This document shows positions 16,722 to 25,733 of a DNA stretch of 64,000 nucleotides, one piece after another. Position numbers and translations under genes: made by a program. How positions within the stretch are numbered: position 1 is the first letter of the stretch; each line of letters opens with the position of its first letter. The DNA comes from an uncultured Poribacteria bacterium (GTDB lineage Bacteria > Poribacteria > WGA-4E > WGA-3G), in assembly GCA_951812525.1 (NCBI GenBank), contig OX638316.1:1894630-1958629 (forward strand), read 5' to 3'. The notes beneath the pieces were generated by a model, which was not told where the DNA came from, ran no database searches, and saw only the letters and a program-made list of their open reading frames with translations.

Positions 16722-17579
16722 ATGTTATACAAGTTATTGTCTGTGTGTATGTTGATATGCTTGATTGTAGGATGCACGACGCAATCAACAGATGACGGCA
16801 GTGATTCAATATTCCCACTTCCACCAGTAGAGTCTGAAGAAACAACGGTTCCATCGGAACCGGTAATTATCCAACCCGTGCCTGTTCCAGAACCACAACC
16901 TATTATAGATGAACCCGAACCTGTTGAACCTCATGGCGGTGCTCGGGACTTGGTAGCTCCGAAACTCCTAAATAGTTCTATTGAGTCGGGTGCTATTGAC
17001 GTTGATGTAGATATAAATGCTGTGACGCTCACTTTTGATGAAACGGTCGCTAAATCTGATATTAAAATTACCGATCGACATAACCAGAGTCTACGCTGGA
17101 AAAGGATCGTTCATGATAAAGATGTTATACTCACACCTCTTGAAGGGGCGCGTGCGTTAAAATTAGACGAACAATACTCAGTAATTGGTATCGTCGAAGA
17201 TGCAGCGGGTAATGAGCGAGTTATTCTTATCACATTCACCACCGGTGTGAGGGAACCTGAAGATAATGTATCACCACGTCTCGTCGACACCACTGTAAGT
17301 CATGGGGATAAACATGTTAATCCGGATACAGATCATTTCGTTTTTACTTTTGATGAAGAAATTGGTGATGTAGAGATAAGCATCATAAATGAAAGGTCGC
17401 GAATTGATTTGGAATGGACACATCTGATACGAGGTGAAGAGGTTGTGCTTCACAAGCTTGACCAAGGTAAGAACTTGGTAGCAGAACGGACGTATGTAAT
17501 AAATATAACCTGGGCAGATAAAGCCGGCAATTGGGATCGAGGGGGCATTATTAGATTCACAACAGAAATCAAGGAGTGA
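16722..17579 (+). CDS. Lipoprotein with two bacterial Ig-like (Big_5-type) domains
   Basis: 285 residues. The lipobox LICLIVGC ends at C18. A Pro/Glu-rich linker to about residue 70 is followed by two tandem domains of about 95 residues that each begin with A/S-P-[K/R]-L-[L/V], carry V-T-L-T-F-D-E-T-V or F-V-F-T-F-D-E-E-I, and end with an ITFTTG/IRFTTE strand. This is the Ig-like pattern of PF13205. Its AGGAG site overlaps the upstream stop, so it is co-transcribed with the TonB-C protein. It may be an envelope partner; no enzyme motif is present. Confidence 0.82.
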   Translation: MLYKLLSVCMLICLIVGCTTQSTDDGSDSIFPLPPVESEETTVPSEPVIIQPVPVPEPQPIIDEPEPVEPHGGARDLVAPKLLNSSIESGAIDVDVDINAVTLTFDETVAKSDIKITDRHNQSLRWKRIVHDKDVILTPLEGARALKLDEQYSVIGIVEDAAGNERVILITFTTGVREPEDNVSPRLVDTTVSHGDKHVNPDTDHFVFTFDEEIGDVEISIINERSRIDLEWTHLIRGEEVVLHKLDQGKNLVAERTYVINITWADKAGNWDRGGIIRFTTEIKE

Positions 17580-17687
17580 GGGACAATTCTGAGGTGCTTA
17601 CGGATGTGAATTTAACAAATCAGTAATTAGTTGTCGGTTAAAGAGAGTCCTGCTGTCGTCTCAGATCTTATAACTGACAACCCCTCT

Positions 17688-17711
17688 TATAGGAGGGATT
17701 TCCAATCCCGA
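17688..17711. repeat. GGGATC-type hairpin repeat, variant
   Basis: Variant with arms GGGATT and AATCCC, in the convergent gap between two lipoprotein genes and followed by CATAACC heptamers to about 17742. Confidence 0.8.
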
Positions 17712-17733
17712 TGCATAACCCATAACTCGTAAC

Positions 17734-18390
17734 TCATAACCCATTTGCCTTCGTGGAAAATCTAATTGTAAACTCAGCTTCATTGCCTGTAGCATTCGCT
17801 ACTTTACCTATAATCATGTAGACCATATTGTTGCGAATCTCTCTGCCTTTAACGAGTTCAAGTGTGGCTTTATTGCCTTCAAATTTTCCAATCCAACCGA
17901 CATCCTCGCCCGCTTGGGTGATAAGACCGATTCCTCCGGTTACATCTTCAGAGAAGGTAATCTCAATCTTTCCAGCACTGTTAATAACTTCGGGATTGAC
18001 ATCCGTGTCCCCATCTCTGATGGACCCACCCGTGACGATAGGCGGCGTGCAGCAAGGAGCGGAAACAATATAGGTAAGCGTCTGAGTTCCATCAGCCCAG
18101 AAAACTGTTAGGTTGAGACGACCAGGGATGAATGGACCCAAGATGGTTACCGTTTTACCGGAAGGCACAGCGACACCGACACTTACCCTGACATCATCAA
18201 GTGCCTTGTCGAAGGTAAGCGTGATACTTCCGTTAGCGGCAATGTTTGAACCACTTGGCGGAGTTACGGTTACGAAGTTAGCTGGGACAACTTCTTCAAC
18301 GGTATCGTCGTCACCACCACAGCCAACGAGCATAGAAATAGTTAAGAAACTTGCCAGTAATAATCCTAAACTTCTAAATAACTTTCTCAT
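17734..18390 (-). CDS. Ig-like-domain lipoprotein
   Basis: 218 residues. The signal peptide ends in the lipobox ISMLVGCGGDDD, whose Asp run after the Cys may hinder outer-membrane sorting. Two Ig-like units follow: one with SGSNIAANGSITLTFDKAL and one with DTDVNPEVINSAGKIEITFS, ending AEFTIRFSTKANG. It shares the domain type and the final beta strand with the lipoprotein at 16722 and converges on it. Binding partner unknown. Confidence 0.8.
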   Translation of the reverse strand: MRKLFRSLGLLLASFLTISMLVGCGGDDDTVEEVVPANFVTVTPPSGSNIAANGSITLTFDKALDDVRVSVGVAVPSGKTVTILGPFIPGRLNLTVFWADGTQTLTYIVSAPCCTPPIVTGGSIRDGDTDVNPEVINSAGKIEITFSEDVTGGIGLITQAGEDVGWIGKFEGNKATLELVKGREIRNNMVYMIIGKVANATGNEAEFTIRFSTKANGL

Positions 18391-18451
18391 GCCTTCTTAT
18401 GTCTTAGTTTTACACTTCTGTTCCTTAACCTGTAACTTATAACCATAACGC

Positions 18452-18538
18452 CTGTAGGAGGGATCTCCCGATCCCGACGCATAACTCATAACCACCAACG
18501 CCTGTAGGAGGGATCTCCCGATCCCGACTCTTAATCTT
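18452..18538. repeat. Two consensus GGGATC hairpin repeats
   Basis: Identical copies at 18452-18478 and 18512-18538, 60 bases apart, in the gap between the RidA gene and the Ig-like lipoprotein. Confidence 0.88.
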
Positions 18539-18582
18539 AAGGAGTTAACGATATTCAGTAATCAGTCGTCGGTGAGAGATGT

Positions 18583-18975
18583 CTATTCTGCCACGACTGC
18601 GTCTGCCTCAATTTCGACCAGCATCTCCGGGGCAATCAAGCGACTGACTTCGACCATGCTGGTAGCCGGACGAATTTCGCCAAAGAATTCACCGTGTGCG
18701 ACCCCAACCTTCTCCCAATCGTTGATGTCCTTAACATAGATACGCGTACGAACCACATCTTTCAGACTGGCACCCGCCAAGCTGAGCGCATTCTCTATAT
18801 TGCTTAGGGTCTGCACTGTCTGCCTGTAGGCATCCCCCACACCAACGATTTCGCCGTTGTTATCAGTCGCTGTCGTTCCTGACACATGGATATATTGACC
18901 TATCCGGACAGCCCGTGAGTAACCTATAATCGGTTCCCATTTTGTTCCTGTTGAAATATTTTTTCTTTCAATCAC
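18583..18975 (-). CDS. RidA (YjgF/YER057c/UK114) family protein
   Basis: 130 residues. The start is most likely GTG 18975, seven bases after AGGAGG; a TTG one codon upstream is too close to it. The family pattern is clear: [18 protein letters not shown] near the start, [21 protein letters not shown] in the middle, and [12 protein letters not shown] at the end, with the arginine that binds the substrate carboxylate. RidA deaminates reactive enamines/imines from PLP enzymes. Relatives differ in substrate, so detoxification is likely but not proven. It is the last gene of a DUF547, oxidoreductase, RidA operon. Confidence 0.9.
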   Translation of the reverse strand: MIERKNISTGTKWEPIIGYSRAVRIGQYIHVSGTTATDNNGEIVGVGDAYRQTVQTLSNIENALSLAGASLKDVVRTRIYVKDINDWEKVGVAHGEFFGEIRPATSMVEVSRLIAPEMLVEIEADAVVAE

Positions 18976-18986
18976 CAATCACCCTC

Positions 18987-20021
18987 CTATATCCGCACCG
19001 TCTCCCCAGTCTCCGAAGACAACATCGCCGCATCATACACCTGCATCAACTTCCGAATCTCCGCAGGCTTAACAGCCAACTCCGCCCCATTATTCAGCAC
19101 ATCAGCGATATTCTGATAATAAGACTTCCAGGTCGTCTGAACGCTTTCGATGACGAGTTCACGACTTTCACCGCCTGCTTCCGTCCAAACCTTCGCGTAG
19201 TTTGCGGGATCTTGTTGCGCGGCGTCGATATTACCAGCAACCATCGGACCCTCTTGTGGGTCTAAACCGGTTTTAACCAGTCCACCGAGATCCCCGACGA
19301 TATACCATCTCGGCTTTTCTGCTTTGGCGAGGTTCCCGACTTCAATCTGGTATCGCACATCGTTCTCGAACTTAATGATAAGGTTAGCGTAGTTGCCGAT
19401 ATCGATGTCCCATGTTGAGCCGTAGTGAACGTCACAGAACACAGATTCAACGGGTGCCGTTACGAGTTGCAGTGCCTGATCGACGAAATGTGCGGGCCAA
19501 TCGTAAAGGATACCACCGCTCTGGCTCTTGACACCGCGCCAACCGCGAGGCGGTCCGTAACGCATAATCGCCACCTGATAGAGGTAAGGCGTTCCGAGCA
19601 AGCCGTCGTCAATAATCTTTCTGACGGTGTTATAATCCCAATCCCATCTACGGTTATGGAAGACACTCAGCATGACATTGTTTCGCTCACTTGCTGCAAT
19701 CATCGCGTCCGCTTCAGCGGTATTCATCGCCATGATTTTGTCCGTCACGACGTGCTTACCGGCATCCATCGCTTTGATAGAAAGCTCGGCGTGCGTGTCG
19801 TGCGGTGTGGCTAATACAACAAGGTCAACTGCATCGTCTGCGATGACTTCATCAATCGTTTGGTACATCCGTACGTTCGGATACGCCTCACGTGCGGCTT
19901 CGCGGCGTTCGGCATCCCGCGTCGCAACGGCATAGAGATTCAGTCCATCTGCCAAACCGACAAGATAGGTATGAAAAGCGCGTCCGGCATATCCGTAACC
20001 AATAACGGCAGTATTCATCAT
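18987..20021 (-). CDS. Gfo/Idh/MocA-family NAD(P)-dependent oxidoreductase
   Basis: 344 residues. Rossmann start NTAVIGYGYAGRAFH, then VDLVVLATPHDTHAELS and AGKHVVTDKIMAMN. The usual Glu-Lys-Pro is Asp-Lys-Ile here, keeping the catalytic lysine. SVFHNRRWDWDYNTV matches the YceM-like group. AAGGAG eight bases before the first of two ATGs fits 20021. Members oxidise or reduce sugars, inositols and related compounds; no substrate can be named. Its stop overlaps the binding site of RidA, which indicates translational coupling. Confidence 0.88.
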   Translation of the reverse strand: MMNTAVIGYGYAGRAFHTYLVGLADGLNLYAVATRDAERREAAREAYPNVRMYQTIDEVIADDAVDLVVLATPHDTHAELSIKAMDAGKHVVTDKIMAMNTAEADAMIAASERNNVMLSVFHNRRWDWDYNTVRKIIDDGLLGTPYLYQVAIMRYGPPRGWRGVKSQSGGILYDWPAHFVDQALQLVTAPVESVFCDVHYGSTWDIDIGNYANLIIKFENDVRYQIEVGNLAKAEKPRWYIVGDLGGLVKTGLDPQEGPMVAGNIDAAQQDPANYAKVWTEAGGESRELVIESVQTTWKSYYQNIADVLNNGAELAVKPAEIRKLMQVYDAAMLSSETGETVRI

Positions 20022-20035
20022 AAAAAATGCTCCTT

Positions 20036-20836
20036 TTATTTTTTTTGATCATTCAAAGTCCAGTCGTAATCCAAATACCGGAACCTAACATCCGTCGATA
20101 ACAAATATTCTGCATCTTCGGAGGGCAGGTAATCGGCGAGAAAGTCCGCTGTGCCGTCGTAACCCTCCTTGAAATCATCTTCATACCACTTGAAGATCTT
20201 CGAGACGTAAACCTCGCCATTCGCACGATCAATCCGAACTTGCGCAGGATTCCGAATAAAGTTAAAAGTCACGGTCTCAAGACTCTCCTCAATCGTCTCG
20301 GCAGAAAAAGCACGGTTTCCTATAGGCGGACAGCTGGTTGAGGCGCACACAAGCGCAAAGTGAGCGCGTGGGTCCACAAATTCCTCGCGGATAATCCCGT
20401 GCTCAATCTGATTCGGTGTATACGTTTCACCCGCCACTTGGAACTTGAGCCGATAGAAAAAACCTCTGAAGAGTTTGACTTTTCGCACACTCGTAGTCGG
20501 GTAGTGATCAATGACACCTTTAATGACGACGGCATTGTAAGCGTTAATCCAAAATACCAATTGTTCGTTATACGACCATTCCGTAGGGTTCGCAACAGCC
20601 AACAGGTCCAAATACGCCTCGAATTTCGCTGGGTTCGCCTTCAGTTTTGTATAGTTGAGCCGTCCATTTTCATTGACGTGTTCCTGTAGCACCTGATCAA
20701 ACAGATCGTGAGAGAAAACAGCACCTTCCGCAGGCTGCGCCGTCCGCAAATCCGTTTCAACACGGAAGTGGTAGAGAAAAAGAACGCAACATACAGATAA
20801 GAGTAAGAGACATACAATTAAAACACGTTTTTTCAT
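20036..20836 (-). CDS. DUF547-domain membrane-anchored protein
   Basis: 266 residues from ATG 20836; a GTG seven codons upstream would put extra residues before the signal anchor. After the N-terminal membrane segment (VLIVCLLLLSVCCVLFLYHF) comes a DUF547 domain: LVFWINAYNAVVIKGVIDHYP, LNQIEHG-type PNQIEHGIIREEFVDPRAHFA, and LVCASTSCPPIGNRAFSAET. The C-S-T-S-C-P and conserved His suggest a hydrolase or transferase site, but the family's activity is unknown. A TGGTATAAT extended -10 lies at 20858-20866 on this strand, giving a short leader. It heads the operon with the oxidoreductase and RidA. Confidence 0.85.
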   Translation of the reverse strand: MKKRVLIVCLLLLSVCCVLFLYHFRVETDLRTAQPAEGAVFSHDLFDQVLQEHVNENGRLNYTKLKANPAKFEAYLDLLAVANPTEWSYNEQLVFWINAYNAVVIKGVIDHYPTTSVRKVKLFRGFFYRLKFQVAGETYTPNQIEHGIIREEFVDPRAHFALVCASTSCPPIGNRAFSAETIEESLETVTFNFIRNPAQVRIDRANGEVYVSKIFKWYEDDFKEGYDGTADFLADYLPSEDAEYLLSTDVRFRYLDYDWTLNDQKK

Positions 20837-20908
20837 ACTTGAAATCCCAAATACCACATTATACCATCATAGACTTAGTGAAACCCAACTTCATGCCTGC
20901 CTTCATAT

Positions 20909-21046
20909 AGGGTCATTTAGTTTTAAGAATATATGGAGTTTTACGCCTTTTTTCTCGTTTCCGGCACGGTTGGGAAACCGTGCCTACCGGGTTGGATGGG
21001 TAAAAAAGGGCGGAAAATATTCACAGATATAAATTAAATGACCCTA
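20909..21046. mobile_element. MITE-like element with AGGGTCATTTA terminal inverted repeats, copy 1
   Basis: Left end AGGGTCATTTAGTTTTAA at 20909, right end TAAATTAAATGACCCT at 21031-21046; these are inverted repeats with one or two mismatches. Inside is the hairpin GGCACGGTTGGGAAACCGTGCC. No ORF of its own. A 150-bp relative is at 42665 and a 141-bp one at 49505. Confidence 0.75.
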
Positions 21047-21147
21047 GCCTTCATAGGAAATCACTGTTATCCTGAAAATCCTAAAATCCTGCGAATCTTG
21101 ATTCAGACAATCCAACCACTCTTAACCCACAACCCATAACCCATAAC

Positions 21148-22227
21148 TCACGCATATTCTTCCAAAACATCCCGATCAATCTCAATGCCCAAACCGGGTG
21201 CTTGTGGAACATCAACGTATCCGTCAACGGCGCGTATCGGCTCCTGTGCCAACGCTGTACGTAGGCGATTCTCCGTCATATCAAACTCCAAGAGCGACGG
21301 AATCGGATTGAGTGCTTGTGGCGCATCTGGGAGCGTCGCTTGCCAGTGGAGCGTCGCAGCGAGGCGGATACTACCGCCCCACATGTGGGGCAGCACTCGG
21401 ACGTAATTTGCACTCGCCATCGCAGCGATTTTTCGGCATTCCGTGAAGCCACCGGCGATACTTACATCGGGTTGCACAATATCCAGTCCGCGTTGCTGTA
21501 TCAGATCGCGAAACGCCCAACGTCCTTTCAAAGCCTCACCGCCAGCAATCCGAACCTTCAGTGCGTGTCGGATCTCGCGGTAGCCTTCCACATCGTCGCT
21601 CGTAATCGGTTCCTCATACCAGAAGAGGTCGTTGTCTAAAATCTTTTGCCCAACATCAATCGCAGTCCCGGCATCGTAGCCACAATTCGCATCGACAGCA
21701 AAGAGGGTATCGTCGCCAATCGCACGACGGACAGCAGCGACATTTTTCACATCGTAAGCCTCGCCGAACCCAATCTTCATCTTGACAGCGGGGAACCCGG
21801 CATCCACGTACCCTTTCGCCTCATCCATCAACGCTTGGGTGATGTCGGGTTTATCTTTCTTAAAAAGCCCGCTTGCGTAAGCCGGAATCTTGGTGCGGAA
21901 CGCGCCGCCGAGGAGTTGATAGATTGGTATATCCAACCCCTTGCCCATGATGTCCCACAAAGCGATGTCAACGCCACTCAGTGCGCCGATGTCTCCACGC
22001 ATCGCCTCCCAGATCCGTTCCGTCTCAAAAGGCGATTGCCCAATCAGATGCGCTTCAACCGCACCAGCAGACGGGACACTCACACCTTCACCCCAGCCTG
22101 TAATCCCAGCATCCGTGCGAATCTCGACAACAACCGCAGTGCGCGTTCCCGTCCAACCGCGTGAGTTGGCAAACGGTTCGATGAGCGGATAGCGTAAGTT
22201 GTAACTTTTAACGTCAGTAATTTTCAT
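21148..22227 (-). CDS. Mandelate racemase/muconate lactonizing enzyme family protein
   Basis: 359 residues from ATG 22227 with GGAG five bases upstream. It has the enolase-superfamily capping domain (TDVKSYNLRYPLIEPFANSRG) and barrel. The general-base K-x-K is in FPAVKMKIGFGE; metal ligands are likely the D of FAVDANCGYD, the E of WYEEPI and the E of IAGGEALKGR; DIVQPDVSIAGGFTE follows. That pattern suits the MLE/dipeptide-epimerase/galactarate-dehydratase side of the superfamily; the acid-sugar or cycloisomerase substrate cannot be decided. It stands alone between a DUF547 operon and the restriction gene. Confidence 0.87.
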   Translation of the reverse strand: MKITDVKSYNLRYPLIEPFANSRGWTGTRTAVVVEIRTDAGITGWGEGVSVPSAGAVEAHLIGQSPFETERIWEAMRGDIGALSGVDIALWDIMGKGLDIPIYQLLGGAFRTKIPAYASGLFKKDKPDITQALMDEAKGYVDAGFPAVKMKIGFGEAYDVKNVAAVRRAIGDDTLFAVDANCGYDAGTAIDVGQKILDNDLFWYEEPITSDDVEGYREIRHALKVRIAGGEALKGRWAFRDLIQQRGLDIVQPDVSIAGGFTECRKIAAMASANYVRVLPHMWGGSIRLAATLHWQATLPDAPQALNPIPSLLEFDMTENRLRTALAQEPIRAVDGYVDVPQAPGLGIEIDRDVLEEYA

Positions 22228-22237
22228 AACACTCCAA

Positions 22238-22262
22238 GGTAGTCGAGGTTTCTTACCTCGCC
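22238..22262. repeat. GGTAGG hairpin (variant)
   Basis: GGTAGTCGAGGTTT with TTACCTCGCC, a member of the dispersed GGTAGGNNCGGTTTC family, lies just upstream of the enolase-superfamily gene. Confidence 0.7.
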
Positions 22263-22320
22263 GGTCTTCCCTAACAAAACTCACCAATCCTGTAAATCCT
22301 ATAATCCTGCAAATCCTGAT

Positions 22321-25300
22321 TCAGACAATCCCCGGTAACCCCCCAACAATCTCCACCGTCCGCAAACTCACATGAATAACCCGCCCAATCAGATCCACAA
22401 TATATCGCGGCTGATCCGCACGGTTCGGGTTATTCATAATCCCACTCCGTTTGTCCACCTTCACGCGATACTGATCCACCACCCACTCCAACGCAGAGCG
22501 GTTGCCAAGTTTATATTCATACGCTTCTGGCGGAATACCGTCGAGCGTCAGGAAGTCGTTATATTTCAGCTGCGTCTTATCCTTCGACAACCGCATCTTC
22601 TCAACGTTCCAATCTATCGGCATACCGTCCGTCTCAATAGATCGCAGCCCATCATATTTCGGCGCGGATTCATAGTTGACGTGAAGGTCTGCCAATTCCG
22701 CACCCGCCTTAGCGAATCCCCAGAAGTCCTCAGCGAACGGAATATGCGGCAGGTCGCGTTTGAGGTTCATCTCATACTTCTCGCGATAGGCAGGATGGTG
22801 CAAGAGTGCGTAGTTATAGTGGAAGATGTCCCACTTGGAGATGGTATCATCGCCGTAGTGTTCTCGGTATTCCGCCAACGCCCAATCGGTGATGTTCTCG
22901 CGTCGGTTTGTGCCGTCTTCGTTGTAGGTGTAGAAGGGGAAACATTGAGAGTCACCCGTGATATGAAGATCTGGAATTACATCAACTATTAGAGCATGAA
23001 AGGGTAATTTTGTTCCCGGAGGACTAAGACAAATCACCCGATTTTCTGTTTCTGTATCAGGTGTGGGAAAAATTGATGGGAACACAAAAACACGTTGATT
23101 CAAAATTCGGTCAAAGAACAAATGAGTCTTTGTAAATGGTCGATAGGCGGAGTATCGGAGTTTTGCATCTGAAAACTCGGCGAATTCGCCTGCTTTCAAC
23201 TTCTGTTTTAAACCCGAACTCCAACTGATTTTCGTGTTATCATACGCCACGAAATTATCAATATTCACAATTGATTTCTCTTGTGTGGTGAGCCACTTCA
23301 GCACCTGAGTATTGTAGAACTCCGTTGTTCGCTGAATGTTCTCGGTAAGGGTGTTTCGATTAAAGTTATAAGCCCATGCGTCACGGTTTGTACTGACTCC
23401 GAGGCTGTAGGTTTTGAAAATTACGTCTACCGCTGTGCCTTTTACCGACTTTGCTTCTTTAGTTCCCATTGGGATAAAAGTGTCAAACTCAGCATGAAGT
23501 CCTTCGGTAAGCCATGTATATCGGTTGTCGGGTGTCAGCTGCTGCCATTCAATATTTTGGTAGTGTTGCTTTGAGTCAAGGTAATGATACTTCTCTTCCT
23601 TCCGCCAAAATTTATCCACACGCGCATAGAAGATTTCAGCCTGTTTTGGATCGGTCCTCACGGCATTTTTCTTGATAAGGAAACTAACGCTCACGCCAAC
23701 CTGAATCCCGAAAACATTGTGTTTTGTTCCTGACAACTTCGGATTCTGTCGGACATTCCCACCCAAATCTAAAATGTAAATCACATCAAAATCTTCTGCA
23801 AGATGTTTCCGCATGCCGTCAAACGCGGCACTATCGAGAAAACTATTATTTGTCACAAACGTGACAATTCCTCCCGCCCCAATCCGTTCTGATGCCCACA
23901 AAATTGCCTTCACATACGGATCAGAAAGAGCATTTTTGTTTGTCGCTTTTGAGTCTTGCGAATACGTTTCCTGCAGCAGTGTATCTATGGTTTTATATTT
24001 CCGGTTTTTGTTATTGTCGTTCTCATTCACCTGCCAAGCGTTATAGGGCGGATTGCCGATAACGACAAACATATCCGTCGCCTTCTGTCGTTCTACCCGT
24101 TCTGTATTCTCGCGCGTGAAGAGTTCTCCCTGTTCTTTCTCAAGCAGCTCAAATGTATCCGCCAGCGCAATTCCTTCAAACGGCAGATACGTCCCCGTCC
24201 GTTGAAAGAACTCCTGCTCGATATTCAGACTCGCAATGTAGTAGGGCAGGAGCATCACCTCGTTACAGTGCAACTCGTGGCGGTATTTCTCCTCCAACGC
24301 CGTGCCTTGGATGTCCTGCATCAGCCGCACAATGAAATTCCCCGTCCCGACGAACGGGTCGATGATATGCACACCCCTATCCGACAGCGACCGACCGAAC
24401 TCGGTTTCTAAGATGTGGTCGACGCTTTTCACCATGAAATCGACAATCGGCTGCGGCGTATAGACGATGCCGTGCGTGTCCGCAACGTCCTCAGAGAACC
24501 CCTGAAAGAACTTTTCATAAAACGTATTGAGGAAATGCTGTTTCTGGGAGAAGTCTTTACAGAGCGTCGCTGCCTGTTCAATAGCAAGGTAGAATCGGTT
24601 GAGGCGTCCGAGAAATGCATCGCGACTTATGTGGTTCCGCATCAGTACATCGCTGACGTTTTCAATCTCACGTGCGATAATATTTCGGCGGGTAAAATCC
24701 GACCGCTCAAAAACCGTGCGGAAAATACGTTCAGTGAGAATGTGCTGCGTCAGCATCTCCTCAACGGCTTCTTGTGAGAGTTCGGGGTTAATTGCGGTCT
24801 TGCAAGTCTCGTAGAAATCGGCGAATGCCGTCTTGAACACCGGATCCGTCTCGTGGCATTCCTCGATGAGTTCTTTCAGTTTGTTTGCGAGGTCTGGCAC
24901 GTGTTCCCTGAAATCCGCAACCGCAACCTCCCAGTCGTGAAGTGCCGGTGGCACATAAGAGAACAGGTATTGGAGTGCCGAAATCAGGTTCGCAGGTGTT
25001 GTGATGTCGAGATCCAGTGCGACCTGTCCGTTTTGGTATAAGATAACGCGCTGTGGGTTTTGGAAGAGGATATTATCGAGTGGATAGCCAGCGTCCCGTT
25101 TATCTTCGACGGCTTTAAGGAGGTCATCATCTATATCTTTCGCCTCCCAATACGCGAAGGGGAGTCCGAATTCATCGATTATCCCACCGTCGATGACGAT
25201 ACGTTTTCCCGCATCTGTCCGGAGTGGATATTGTGGGACAAGTGTGGCGTTCAGCTGTTTTGCGCAGCTTTGCAGGAGCGTATCGAAAGGCGAACTCACC

Positions 25301-25398
25301 GCGCCCTCGTGTCTGATACCTTGCTGTTTGTATGTCTGCAGCGTGGCGTAATAATCTCGGATTGCTTTATGATTCGGTTTAAGATTCAGTCGTGGCAT
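22321..25398 (-). CDS. Single-chain restriction-modification enzyme (type IIG/ISP-like, no helicase)
   Basis: 1025 residues. The start is ATG 25398, on the predicted transcription start of the promoter at 25405-25433; there is no binding site, so the message is probably leaderless. The N-terminus holds a PD-(D/E)xK nuclease core with D of VIDGGIIDEFG and E-A-K at about residues 83-85. A helical connector leads to the N6-adenine methylase: motif I DPFVGTGN at about 345 and motif IV NPPY at about 449. The last 400 residues should form the target-recognition part (Type_ISP_C-like). No DEAD/DEAH helicase lies between nuclease and methylase, so it is closer to type IIG than to translocating type ISP. 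No specificity subunit or partner gene is near. Confidence 0.85.
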   Translation of the reverse strand: MPRLNLKPNHKAIRDYYATLQTYKQQGIRHEGAVSSPFDTLLQSCAKQLNATLVPQYPLRTDAGKRIVIDGGIIDEFGLPFAYWEAKDIDDDLLKAVEDKRDAGYPLDNILFQNPQRVILYQNGQVALDLDITTPANLISALQYLFSYVPPALHDWEVAVADFREHVPDLANKLKELIEECHETDPVFKTAFADFYETCKTAINPELSQEAVEEMLTQHILTERIFRTVFERSDFTRRNIIAREIENVSDVLMRNHISRDAFLGRLNRFYLAIEQAATLCKDFSQKQHFLNTFYEKFFQGFSEDVADTHGIVYTPQPIVDFMVKSVDHILETEFGRSLSDRGVHIIDPFVGTGNFIVRLMQDIQGTALEEKYRHELHCNEVMLLPYYIASLNIEQEFFQRTGTYLPFEGIALADTFELLEKEQGELFTRENTERVERQKATDMFVVIGNPPYNAWQVNENDNNKNRKYKTIDTLLQETYSQDSKATNKNALSDPYVKAILWASERIGAGGIVTFVTNNSFLDSAAFDGMRKHLAEDFDVIYILDLGGNVRQNPKLSGTKHNVFGIQVGVSVSFLIKKNAVRTDPKQAEIFYARVDKFWRKEEKYHYLDSKQHYQNIEWQQLTPDNRYTWLTEGLHAEFDTFIPMGTKEAKSVKGTAVDVIFKTYSLGVSTNRDAWAYNFNRNTLTENIQRTTEFYNTQVLKWLTTQEKSIVNIDNFVAYDNTKISWSSGLKQKLKAGEFAEFSDAKLRYSAYRPFTKTHLFFDRILNQRVFVFPSIFPTPDTETENRVICLSPPGTKLPFHALIVDVIPDLHITGDSQCFPFYTYNEDGTNRRENITDWALAEYREHYGDDTISKWDIFHYNYALLHHPAYREKYEMNLKRDLPHIPFAEDFWGFAKAGAELADLHVNYESAPKYDGLRSIETDGMPIDWNVEKMRLSKDKTQLKYNDFLTLDGIPPEAYEYKLGNRSALEWVVDQYRVKVDKRSGIMNNPNRADQPRYIVDLIGRVIHVSLRTVEIVGGLPGIV

Positions 25399-25404
25399 AG
25401 GGGT

Positions 25405-25433
25405 ATGATAACAGGTTGTGGGAGATACGTCAA
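25405..25433 (-). promoter_or_regulatory. Promoter of the restriction-modification gene (leaderless)
   Basis: On the minus strand TTGACG, 17 bases and TATCAT end six bases before ATG 25398. Transcription would start at or next to the A of the start codon. Confidence 0.65.
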
Positions 25434-25440
25434 GGGAAAG

Positions 25441-25510
25441 AGTTGTGGGTTGTGGGTTGTGGGTTGTGGGTTGTGGATTGTGGGTTATGGGTTGTGGATT
25501 GTGGGTTAGT
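25441..25510. repeat. Heptamer tandem repeat (GTGGGTT)
   Basis: About ten units of GTGGGTT or one-base variants. It lies just upstream of the promoter of the restriction gene. A longer in-frame reading from ATG 25569 would translate it as T-H-N-P-Q-P-T repeats, but I regard it as noncoding. Confidence 0.9.
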
Positions 25511-25544
25511 AGTTGTCTGAAGCAGGATGAGAGGTGCGTGTGGT

Positions 25545-25576
25545 GAATCTTTAATTTCACAGTTTTCATAGTAAAG
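25545..25576. repeat. 32-bp dispersed repeat, copy A
   Basis: Matches the reverse complement of 29477-29508 with a single mismatch. Contains CAGTTTTCATAGTAAAG. Confidence 0.88.
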
Positions 25577-25665
25577 TGTAAAATGTGGTTGGTTTGGAAA
25601 AGGGCTATGCATATAGGTGGTGACTGGGTTTTTGGCGGTTTTGATGGGAGGTTAGTTTCATGGTT

Positions 25666-25684
25666 ACTATGAAAATTTCATAGT
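25666..25684. promoter_or_regulatory. 19-bp palindrome, candidate operator
   Basis: ACTATGAAA, one base, TTTCATAGT: perfect 9-bp arms. The half-site also occurs in the 32-bp repeats at 25545 and 29477. Confidence 0.5.
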
Positions 25685-25733
25685 TGTTAGGGATTGTCTG
25701 GACGCTTTGTTGGGTCGGTATAGGTAGTCGTTG

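Noticed and set aside
25441-25510. Telomere-like GTGGGTT repeat as a chromosome end
   Set aside because: It is internal, short and one of several period-7 repeats with other sequences.
25399-25569. Longer N-terminus of the restriction enzyme from ATG 25569
   Set aside because: It would encode the heptamer repeat, has no binding site, and the promoter at 25405-25433 lies inside it.
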